64,000 nucleotides of DNA from Oxytricha trifallax (lineage: Eukaryota > Ciliophora > Spirotrichea > Sporadotrichida > Oxytrichidae), in contig ARYC01000367.1 of the NCBI GenBank assembly GCA_000711775.1, positions 1-64,000 on the forward strand, given 5' to 3'. Position 1 is the first letter of the stretch. The number at the start of each line of letters is the position of its first letter. The position numbers and the translations under genes are program-made. Of this stretch, positions 41,301 to 53,300 are shown in pieces. A model generated the notes under the pieces. The model did not search any database. It was not told the origin of the DNA and was given only the letters and a program-made list of their open reading frames with translations.

Positions 41301-44300
41301 ATTTTCTTTTTTTTGTTGTTGAATAAAACATTGTCTTCTGTAAGATTCGAACTCTTAGCAAATCAATTCAGTTCAAAGTTCTACCCATCTTTACTAGTTT
41401 TATATATAACTGTTTTACTAAATTTATTAGGTAATAATTCTGGAAGTTAAATGTAAAATAATGTCTAATCAAGTTAATGAAACTAAAAGATATTTTCTAA
41501 AAAATTCATAAGGAAATGCTTATGATTTCATAGAATTTCTCTAAGAAGAAAACTAAAGACTCATAAGTATTTACGCTTAGTAATTATCACATTCATACAT
41601 CAATGAAGACAATGAAGAAGGTGAAATATATAACAAATACAATATTAGATGCAAAAATTTTTCATTAAAAAGTATATGAAATTTAAGAGAGGTAAGTAGG
41701 AGAGATTTTAATTTAAAATAATAAATGATTATTTTGTGCTGGTAGACTTTGATATTATTCTAAATTCAAAACACATTCTAAATAATTTATTAAATTTTTA
41801 TGAATAATTATTTAATGACTATTACTAATCACTTTATTTTTTAAAAAATTTCATGGGGTTTCATTTTAATCTTATGATTTTCTTGCATGCATTTAGAAAA
41901 ATAAAAGTATTTGTAGTTTTATAATAATTTAGCTTCAAATATTTCTTTGAATTAGCTTCTTCAATAAATTAAATATTTGGTAAGACATGTTTATCACTAT
42001 AAACTATTATAAATGGTATAAAAACCTAAAATTAAGAAAAAATTCATTTAAATTATAAATAGAAAAATACAATTTTCTTATAAGTATATATATGCTTAAT
42101 ATATTAATCAAACTTCAATAGCTAATTGTGTTTTAGTTATTTTTCATGTAAGAGTTATGTATCTCTTATGCATAATTAAAAACATCATATCTTTAAAAAA
42201 AACTACATATTTATGATTTGCAGAAAAATAATTTTCTGATAATTCCAATATTAATCTTTAGTTGATTATTTGAGTTTGAATCTTGTAGTAGCCATATTTA
42301 AAAACTATATCTCTAAAATATTTTTTACTTACTTTACTTATACGTGCTTTATATATATAGTTCAAATTCATTTTGTTATCCGCTTGCACTAATAATTTTT
42401 TTAATAAAAAAATTAAATTATTTCAAATAAGCAGACACCAAGTTTTATAAAATTTCATAAATTCTTAAATAAAATATCATTTTTTAATACTCAGCTTTTG
42501 GTTTCATGGACTTATCAACCGGTCAAATAACATCGATTGTATTTTAAAAGGAATTTTCTGTGGGAGGCTTCTTCTACTCTTATATATTAAATGACAAAGA
42601 TTTGTACTAACTAGCATAAATCAAGAATACCTATCAATTTTCAATTCTAAAAATTTCACAGACAAATATCTAATATTAAAATAATTGAAACAATTTGATT
42701 TATTTTAAAGCTTAAAATCAACTTAAATTTATTTAATTTGAATTAGTAAATTAAAGAGGGTTCTGGATAGTTATAAATGTGTTAAAGTAAATTTATATAA
42801 TGACACATTTAAATATGCAAATACTAACTATAACAGAAAATAAAATCATTGATGTTTAATCTAATAACTTGAGAAACTAATCTTTTTTTTTTAATAAAAA
42901 TCATGCAAACAAATAAACTCAAGCTAATTATATAATTCTATTATAAAAAGCAACTTTTAAGTTATGTTAAGTTCTAAAAGATTCCAGTGATTAATATATA
43001 ATAAAATTTTTTGTGTAAATTAAAGATCAAAGTTATATCTAATAAATTTTACTGAAATGATATCAAAGATATTATCTATTTTGCATAAGCCATTTATATT
43101 AATAAATCTCGATGTATTATTTATCAAAATATTACATAACTTTGTCTATATAAAAATAAAAATGTAAAATAATTCAAAAATTTAAAAGTTGCGATTAATT
43201 TATCAAAATGCTGAAATGAAAAAAATTAAATTAAGCAATGATAATTTACAGCATCAAAATTATATTATTTGATAAATATATGATTTGCAAAGGAGATTAA
43301 AAAATAGGATTTAAAATTTTCTTATAATATTTAGAATTCTTGAAAATCCAAGAGAATATAAATTTTAGATTGTTTTTTATTTTAAAACAAAACCTTTTAC
43401 ACAAACTAAATTTTAAATGAGATTTTCTAATTTATGAGAAAAATATTGAGAAAGTAATCAAATGAATTGAAGTATTTTGATGAGATAAAAAATCTTTCAG
43501 AAAAATTTAATCTTTAGACAATAATAATAAACAATTTTAAAGAGTTATAAGATTTGAGAGTGAAAACTTAACAAGTGCGAGTATTTTCAATTTTAATAAC
43601 AAACGATTTTCTTTAAAATTGGAATTTTTAATAAAAACGATAACAAATAATGAAATTTTATATAATAGTTTTGTATATTCTAGAAAATCTCTAATTTGCA
43701 TCGAAAGTTTTTTAAGCAATAGAATGTAAATTATTTGATTTAATTAAAAGTACGTCTCTATAAAAATCAGAAATCAAATAATTCAAGTATGCAATTTTGT
43801 AATGTTTAATATTAAAAATTTCCAAATAGTAAGATCCAGAGATAAATAAAGTAATGCAATTTATTTTTATTACTAATTTTAAATTTACTTTAATTATAGT
43901 AAAAGTGGACTAATTTTAACGTTAACACCCCTGTTTATCCACTATAATTTTATTCAAGAGTCTCTGAAGTCGATCAAAATGTTAGATATCATTATGTTTA
44001 ATCAAAACCCCAAAACCCCTTAATGAGGTTTATAAGTGGTTTGATTTGTAGGGAATTTGTTAGGGGTTGGGGTTATTATTGATGATGAAACAAATATTGA
44101 ATCGGAGGAAATTTTAAAAATAAATTTTAAATCTTAAATCTTGAAAATATATTACTGCCACTAATTAGAGCAGCTCTTAGATCAAATTTGGTCATAAGAC
44201 TATGCATTACCGTTAGGATTCAGATGAAACACCGTTAATGTCTAGAGCATTTCGACTTGATTCTTTCTCAGATTGGTCAGTTGACATAAGTTGACAGTGA

Positions 44301-47300
44301 GAGATTTCTATTTGTAGGGTAATTAACACGGATTTGACAGGTTGACACAGTTGACAGTCTATTTTTGTGTCTAATTCTCCGGATTTATATTAAATTACTA
44401 AATATATTACTTTAAAATAAATATTAATAAATATAATAATAATTAAATTTGACGCATTTGACAGGTTGACATAGTTGACAAGGAGTTTTTTATTGTCAAG
44501 TGATTAGTGTAGAATTTAAAAGTATAAATATATAATAAATTAAATATTTCTTTCAATGGTGGATTACACATCTTTAATATGACATTGCTTCTACTCCTTA
44601 GCAACCATTCTCTACTTATTCTCAAATGAACTTTAAAATGACTCACTTTTACGAATGCTATTTTCCATATGGACCCCAAAACCAGGATGCCATTACTGAG
44701 ACTATTAAGAACAGTAATCAACGAATTGAGAAAGTCAACGTGTATCTTGATGTTGTAGAGCAGAAACACTATTTAGAGATCTAATGCGATAAGTCTACTA
44801 TTGGTATTCACAGAAATCACTTCACTCAAACCAAGAGCTGAGGCACCAAGATTCTTAAGGAGCTAAACATTATAATCACTAAGTCTGTCAAAAAGGATCT
44901 TTAAGAGCTTATGGGAACAAAACACGAAATAATACTTATTGCAGGAGATTAAGAATGCTTTTCTCAACAGAAATAGAGAGCCATGAGTGCTGCAAGCTCT
45001 AGAGCTGGTACTTCACTTGCCCCCTCAAAAACTAAGAAAGCAATGTTGGCTGAATTCACAGATATGCTTAAGAGAGGATAAATACACAGTTTTAGAGACT
45101 ACATGTAGATATATTGGGATAGCAACAATGACTTAATACAAATCTAAGAGATTGAAAAAAGACTGAAAGGCTTGTGGAAGATGATAACTGGATCAGGACT
45201 ACTGTAGAGACGAATAATTCCCATACTAGAATCACTTCAGACATTTGTGATAAGAATCATTGAAGAATACAAGAGAGTGAACACATTAACACCAGAGTAG
45301 CTAGGGGAATGGGGATATAACGAAGCAATTGATGCACTTTTTGAAGTTATAGTACAGTAGACTGATCCAAAAAAATGCTGTGTGTGGCTTTATGGGAAAG
45401 CAAATACGGGTAAGACAAGTATTGTTAGAATGCACCAGTAGATTTTCGTGTGCGATGTACTTCAAGAGGGGCAGTCTCACTTCAAGCTACAAGTAATTCC
45501 AATCAAGTTCCAGCCTCAGATCGTGCTTATGGATGAGATGAACGATAGACATTTCTTTAGCAATGATAAGGTAGCGAAAATGAAAAGGCTTCTCGAAAGA
45601 GGTGGATATTCAACTGAATTGAAGTATGGGGAAGTACAATTAGAATACATCAATTGTTCCGTTGTGATCATCACTAATACTTTGCCCTTTGAGCAGCTTA
45701 AAAAGGTATATCAGGAAGCCTTTGAGGCTCGATGCCATCTGATTGACCTTAGCAATATGAAAAAGTGCAAGAACAAGAGGCTGCCATTCAACTCAATAGA
45801 ATTGGCAAAGTACTTTATGGCAAAATTGGAAGAGTAAGAAACAGATGTAAGCAGCTCCTAAGAAAAACAGATAGAGCAAGAAGATTAAGAAATTGCAGAG
45901 GAAGTTGACAGCAAAGGCTCCTAAAACAATTAGTGATGGCAAGTATATAAGCTAATGTGTTTAAATAATAGAATTAAAACTAAATTCATATTCATACTAT
46001 TTGTATATTTATACTTTTAAATTCTACACTAATCATTTGACAATTAAAAACTCCTTGTCAACTATGTCAACCTGGCAAATGCGTCAAATTTAATTATTAT
46101 TATATTTATTAATATTTATTTTAAAGTAATATATTTAGTAATTTAATTTAAATCCGGAGAATTAGACACAAAAATAGACTGTCAACTGTGTCAACCTGTC
46201 AAATCCGTGTTAATTACCCTATAAATAGAAATCTCTCACTGTCAACTTATATCAACTGACCAATCTGAGAAAGAATCAAGTCGAAATGCTCTAGACATTA
46301 ACGGTGTTTCATCAGAATCCTAACGGTAAGTACTTATGACCAAATTTGATCTAAGAGCTGCTCTACTTAGTGGCAGTAATATATTTTCAGATTTAGATTT
46401 AAATTTATTTTTAAAATTTCCCCGATTCAATTGTATTTCATCAATAATAGGTTTTAATTTGAAATTTATAGTAAATTTATCTAATTTAATCACTCAAAAT
46501 GTACTTTTGGATAATGTGGGAGAGGTCTGAAGTTTATCTTACTTTACCACAACTCTATCTTCTCTATTTATATTTCTGATCTTGAGTTTGGTTTAATTAT
46601 TATTGACTCTGCCATTTGCTTCATTGATTGAGACACTCTTGTTTTGCCAATAAATTGCTTTATTCTTTGCCTTGCATCCTTCTCGCACCTTGTAGAGTAG
46701 TAATCGTTGCGAGGCATATCACACTCTATTATTATTGCTGCTAAAGCCCACACATCCCACTGTTAGTCTCCATCTCTCCAGTCTTCCCTTTCCGGATAAT
46801 ATCCTGGAGTTCCCATTACACTTCCAAGCCTTGATACTTCCACTCTTAAGGCTCTGTTGAAATCAATAATTGTTACTTTTACTGGTGATAGTTCAAAATT
46901 ATATTCTCAGGCTTGAGATCTCTGAGTACAAAGGCTAACTTAAGAAGCTCTTTGATACCTTGTATAGCTTAGGTTGATATTAATGTAAGCTATTTATGAT
47001 TTCATTGATCAGTTATGAAATCTCTGAGTGTCATTCCAAAGAGTGGTAGTCTGAAAGCTGCATGATCTTTGGCTAGGAGAACAGCATCTAGCTTTATTAA
47101 GTATTTGCACTCTTTAAACTTAGACTGAGTGAGTACTTAATATTCATTAGTAAACTCCATTTAATATTTATCATCACTAAGGAGATAGTTGAAAGGATAT
47201 ACCTTGTAAGCATACTGATGATCCTTAATAACTTTCTTGTCATAGGAGTCCTCTAGAATTAGGTAGTTTTAGAGAGAAGTATCTAAATCAATCTATGCAA

Positions 47301-50300
47301 GTACTGGAATTTTCTTGTATTATATTTTAATCATGATTTTAGTGACCTCAGATGCTAATAGGTTGCGTGCAATCTTCACATACTCTGATTCGCTTGCTTG
47401 TTAAAGCTCAGCAACTTATAGAGACTCCCTTGCTTTTTTTGTTGTTGAGCAACTTCAGTTGAGTGTCATAATCTTTAACTTCTATTTCTTTCTTGTGAGC
47501 TTTTAAAAGATGTTTCTTTAAGTCTCTTCTGTGAGATTACTGTTTATGGCACTCAAAGCAATCATACTTTCCATCAACTTTGTCGTGCTTTAATTATACA
47601 GTAGGCTTAGCTCTCTTATGGACCTTAATATGCCTGTACCAGCTAGATTTATGAGTTAAGTCTTTTTCACACTTCACACAAAAATATACTTCAACTTCCT
47701 CTGCTTACATTGAAATTTCATTTCTAACTTTCTCCTCCTCTTTTCTCCCACACTCTTGTTTGCCATTTATTTTCTATTATTAATTTCTATTATAATAACA
47801 GAGACCTCAAGTAATAGCTCTAGTAGTTCTTTATGAGAGTCCATCTTGCAGCTATCACACTTTTTATTGCTCCCAAAGGTAAGTCTCGTTTAGTTTAATG
47901 GAAGTGCTGTTGTTTTTCTTAAAATTTTAGCGCTCATATTTAAATTTGAATTTAAATTTATAAAACTGCCTCTATAACTGAGAGCTTATATGATAGCTTT
48001 GCAAGCCTATAAATTTCAAGGAAAGTTCTTAGAGCATTAGAGAAGAATTAAGAGTGTTAAGAGACGATCCAGCTCTAAATATGGGTGAGGAATTAACCAT
48101 TTTTACTTTCAATAATAAGTTGATTATAGTACTTACCGATTTAGGAGGGGAACCTAATTAAGTACATACTACTTTAGGAGATATTTTGTGATTTTATGAT
48201 TAAAATTAGGGTGCTCCTAATTAAGTACTAGCTTTAATTAATGCTCTTAATAAAGTACTAGCATTTTAGGAGCTGCTCCTAATTAAGTACGTACCAATTT
48301 AAATTTAAAAATATGGAACTATAACAGTAGAAATTGATATCAATCTCTCAAGTTTGAAACCAGTTCTCAAAACCTTCTCCATATCCTTCTTAGAGGTTGA
48401 CCTCCTATAGGATGCCCATATTTAATAGTAAGTTTTACAGAGGTATATAATTGAAATCAATAAACTTAAATTTGAATATCATTTCTTAGATCTGTAAACA
48501 AGATGGAGTCAATGAATGATGTAATGAAAAGAGTGCAAGCACAAGAATTGATTCAGAGATTTAGAAGCAAGGAGGATTTGCACCGCTACCTGGTGCAGCA
48601 AGGTAATGAACTCATAGTAACTCATCTTGATTATGTAGTTGGTTTGTTCTTGCCAACGATGGAGGGTACCAAAATTTCATTTCTAAGAGCGATATTTTGC
48701 GAAGAGAAGAAAACATTTAAAACTTAAGATGTAAAGTTTGCAGAGATTCCAAACTATCCAGAAATCTCAGTGACTAACTTATATGATGATGATATGAACG
48801 ACCCAGAGGTTTCGCTGTGCCTGCCTGCTAAGAAACAGTTGTCAAATAAACTGCATAAAAAAACTATTTCTTTGACATGCTTGCAACAATTAATAGTCAT
48901 TACTTGAAAGAAATTATTCAAGAATTTCATAAGAAAAGGTACAGCATCTCTTCAGAATATAAGGACAGACAAGGGATCAAGATAAGCGAGAGCTGGCTAT
49001 CAGAGCTGCAGAAGCACCCTTATATTTCAAGTAAGATTTGTAGCTTAACTCTTTAGAAAAATCTGGTACTGGCATCTTCTTGATGAAGGAATAGAGCAAG
49101 CTTCACAGAGAGCGAAAGTCGCAGACAAAGTATGAAGTCAGCAAGAGACTTTATTCAAATATTTAGCCTCCAGAGTCAATGAACATAGGTGCTGGAGCGG
49201 GCAGCAAGAGAAGAAACTTAGGAAGAGGGAAGGAAGAAGTAGAAGAAAAGAAAGAGAAGCCAGCACCCTCTAAAGAATTTTAAATGTGACTTATATATTC
49301 ATTAACTTAACAACAAAACTTATTTATATACATTCACTATCCCTTCTTTCGCACACTTTTAAGCTAACTAATTATCTACTCTCTTCGCTGAGCTTTTAAT
49401 AAAGTACTGTATCGATAGGTAGGTCATGCATCAAGTGGTATAACAACAGTTTCTTGTAATGACCTTTTAATATTCCCCAGTAGAACTCAATTCCATTAAA
49501 CTATGAACTGTAAGGTACGTTGAACACTGGCGTTATTCTAAGTTGTTCATAACTCTTCCTTGTTTCTTTAGTCTTATGAACAGAAAGATTATCAACAGAC
49601 AGTATAATCTCTTATTCAGGGTACTTCTCTCTCAGCTGTTCTAAGAACTTTATATACTGATCTCACTTAATTAAGCAAGAATGAATCACACAAGTTTCCA
49701 AACCAGCATCCTCGCTTATACCTCCAAGAATTACAATTGTTTATACCTTGACCTTTTAGTCATATACCTCTATGTTACTATGACTCTTATACCAAGAATT
49801 CTAGATGAAAGTGTTGAAGGTAAACACAGCCTCGTCAGCATGTATAAACTTAATATTATTCTATTAGGCTCTCTGCATTTAATTATAAATATAATTTAAG
49901 TTGTTGTTGTAAAATGGCAAAGTGAAATCAATCACTCTCTTGATACTATTCACACCTTTGTAAGAGATATCATTTCGTTTATAGATGTTAGCAACAGACT
50001 ATGCAGAGATCTTCAACTCAGGGAACTGGCGATGAAACATAATAGCTCGTGATTCGAGAGAGAAGAGAGCTCAATACTTCAAAGTTTTTTCATTAATAAG
50101 ATAGTCAATATGCTTCTATAGAAACTTAGACTTCCTCTTAGGCTAAGAATTCAGCTATTATTGCTTTAATTACACAGCTTTCAAGCAGTGAGAACGAACA
50201 GTTGTGGGACTACGCTTTAAGAGCAGTGCAATAGACTTATAGTTCAGTTCTGGTTTGAGTTATTCACTATACATATCACATCCATAACGTAGTTTAAACA

Positions 50301-53300
50301 CTAAATCTATATACTCTTCATCATAAATAGACCCCAAAAGCTTGTAATTTTAGTCTCACATTTAATTAATAACACCAACCCCTAACAAATTCCCTACAAA
50401 TCAAAGCACTTATAAACCTCATTAAGGGGTTTTGGGGGTTTTGAATGCAGAGCTTATAACTTAAATAAATCGTTAGGTTCAATTATTCTTTTCAAAGAAA
50501 GTAATGGAAATTAAATTGAAAATAGTTCGTTTTAGATATAGTAATAATGGGTTTTATCAAGCAATGGAAATCTTTTTGCTGTAGGTATATATGGGGAAAT
50601 TGCCCTTCGGGTGAGGCAATATTAAAATTTTTTCCCCAAAACTTTCAAATTACCTTAAAGTAATAAAAATGTCATAATAACTTATCATAACATATTTTTA
50701 TGGCTCTTATTTTATGTAAAGAGACTTTAATGCACCATAGTTCAATTATCTTTTACATTAACTAAAATAAAATTTTATGAAATATAACAAGTTTTTAATT
50801 ATTTTTTTTTCAAATTTTTATTTTTAATTATACTTATGTTTTTATTTTGCTTGAAAAGAGAGTGATTATTTGAATCAGAACAGAGAACTTATCAAAATAA
50901 TAATTTGAAAGAAGAATTCAATATAATTTAATCACTCTCTTTTCAAGCAAAATAAAAACATAAGTATAATTAAAAATAAAAATTTGAAAAAAAAATAATT
51001 AAAAACTTGTTATATTTCATAAAATTTTATTTTAGTTAATGTAAAAGATAATTGAACTATGGTGCATTAAAGTCTCTTTACATAAAATTAGAGCCATAAA
51101 AATATGTTATGATAAGTTATTATGACATTTTTATTACTTTAAGGTAATTTGAAAGTTTTGGAAAAAAAATTTATTTTTACCACGCCGGGGGCCCTTGCTC
51201 GTATATATGGAAACGAATAACTAATTTCTGTAGCATATTTTGGATCATCAATTAAAGACTATGCATTAATCATAACATTTAATAAGACTGACAGTGGTGC
51301 TTTCTCAAAAGAAGGATAGATATTTTATTCTTCATAAAATGGATTTAAGATAGTCTTTTTTAGTTTTATATTTCAAGATATAGACAAAGGAGTTAGTATA
51401 ATATTGAAATTTTATAACTTTCTTAACAAATAAATTAATTTATTATTTTATGAATTTTAATACTTAAAGATTTAATCATTTTAAGAAATGTTAAACCGAT
51501 AATAAATTTTAATTTTACTAATAGCTTTTAAATCTAAAATAATCCTTGTAATACTAATATTCATTTTAGAGATATCAAAACATTCATCATTTGTGTGAAT
51601 CTTACTAATTAATTTACCAATCACTATTTTAATTCGTTCTTAAAACTGATTTATTTAGAGATTTAATTAAAAGTCTCAGAGAGAATAAACTTTCAGTGGA
51701 TTTTTGTCAATTCGATTAGGAAAAAAATTAAAGTAACTTGAGGTATTAATTTTATAAAATTAAAAATCTTATTTTGGTTTAATTAAAAAAGTATTATTCC
51801 CTGTAAGAAAAGGTATTAACAGCATACTTATATGCTTTTAAGGAAAGACTCAAGAAAATAAATAAATTTAAATTGGAATTTATTTATAAAAATTTCAAAG
51901 ATTAGAAGGTAAATATCAAACTTAATTTATAATTTTTTGGTTTTTCAATCTCTAATTTACTTATTTTTTCTGCTATTTTATCATATTTCAATATATTATA
52001 GCTAAATAAGCAAAGTTTAATTTCTCATTCATAATCAATCTTAATAATGTTTTATTAAAAATGTATTAACAAAGTTTAAAATAATAAATCTGATAATGCA
52101 GTTAGAAAGGGTAAACTTATAATTTCCCAAAAATGATATTATAGTAAAAGATTTGATTTAGGAAATAAGTTTATAATTAATTAAATAAATAATTAAATTT
52201 GTGCCAGTTAACTTTCTGGAATGTTGAAAAATAGTACTTGTTTGATAGGGAATTAAAAATCAGCTAGACTTTACTATTGGCGGTAAAAATCTATCGCATC
52301 CTTGGATCGAGATAAATCTACTTTAATTTTGGGCATTAAAAAGTCGATTAATCTCGATCCAAGGATGAGATAGAGGGTTACCGCCAACACGAAAGTCTTG
52401 CTGATTTTTAATTCCCTATCAAACAAGTACTATTTTTCAAGATTTCAGAAAGTTAACTGCCAAAAATTTAATTATTTATTTAATTAATTATAAACTTATT
52501 TCCTAAATCAAATCTATTACTATAATAGTAATTTAGTAATTTTCAAAGAATAAATGATGGAAGTTTTTGGAAATGTAAATTAAAAAAAAGACTTTAATTA
52601 TTAATTAAACTTTTATTTAAAGTTCTAGCTGGTTCTATTTAGGGAAATTAAATTGGAGGCTAACTTTATTACTCAGCAAAGTAAGGTGTTTCAATAGATT
52701 TGCCAACTCCTTATTATTTTTCAATGGGTGCGCCATAGTTAATCTAAATGTATACTGTTACATAACCTGAGGTTACTGTAAATAACTAAGTAATTTTAGT
52801 TGTTAAAAATCAAACAATAATGCTGACTAAATTGGAAAAATACCATCTTTTACCATTATTTTAAAATAGTCTAAATGTTCAACAGCTAATTACCCTAACT
52901 AATAGAACTATAGTAATAAAGAACACAAACTTCAAAAATATATATGCTTTTATGATTTTTATATTTAGTGTGGTTTATTATTCAAAAAATGGGTATAGTA
53001 CAATAATAAAGGAAAGCCGAATCAAACTAAAAATATTTATCAATCAAATTTTTTGCAAATAAAGATACGAAACTAGTAAGACATTGAAGGAAAGATCTAT
53101 ATTTAAAATCCCAAAACCCCTTACGTAGTTTTATGATTATTTTGATTGATGAGGGTAATGTTGTTGATTATTGTTTCATTTTAATTAATATTATTTGGTT
53201 GATAGATTCAATATAATTTATTATTTTCATGAATGAGATTTTTATTCTTTTATTTTTAACATCATTGCATCAATATAAATGTTATTAGAAATTATACTAT

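Larger units (their letters stand above)
44078..44532 (+). repeat. Left long inverted terminal repeat of Rep element
   Basis: About 455 bp, mirrored at 46004-46445 with small differences. Contains AGAGCAGCTCT (self-complementary) and three TTGACA iteron clusters. Ends next to AGTATAAATATA. Confidence 0.8.
44078..46445 (+). mobile_element. Rep/SF3-helicase element with long inverted terminal repeats
   Basis: Starts ATTGATGATGAAAC and ends GTATTTCATCAAT. The two ends are inverted copies for about 450 bp (44078-44532 and 46004-46445). The single gene between them (44626-45936) encodes an SF3-type helicase. It sits exactly behind the left TBE inverted repeat: the flanks GGTTATT and AATAGG together equal the uninterrupted TBE sequence GGTTATTAATAGG, so no clear target duplication is visible. 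Long ITRs, Rep-type iterons and an SF3 gene recall small linear single-stranded DNA replicons. No such element was found elsewhere in the window. Confidence 0.75.
44003..50443 (+). mobile_element. TBE transposon with a nested Rep-type element
   Basis: Left tip CAAAACCCCAAAACCCC (44003), right tip GGGGTTTTGGGGGTTTTG (50443), AAT duplicated on both sides. Own length about 4.07 kb plus the 2.37-kb nested element. Order: inverted repeat, nested element, zinc-finger/kinase (-), small ORF (+), transposase (-), inverted repeat. All three TBE genes are broken. Removal of the whole composite with one AAT fuses gene 3 blocks A2 and B in frame, so it behaves as the IES there. Confidence 0.9.

Noticed and set aside
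41340-41400. tRNA gene on the minus strand
   Set aside because: A- and B-box-like words are present and a T-arm can be drawn, but the anticodon stem does not pair and the acceptor stem needs an 11-nt insertion. Kept only as a lead.
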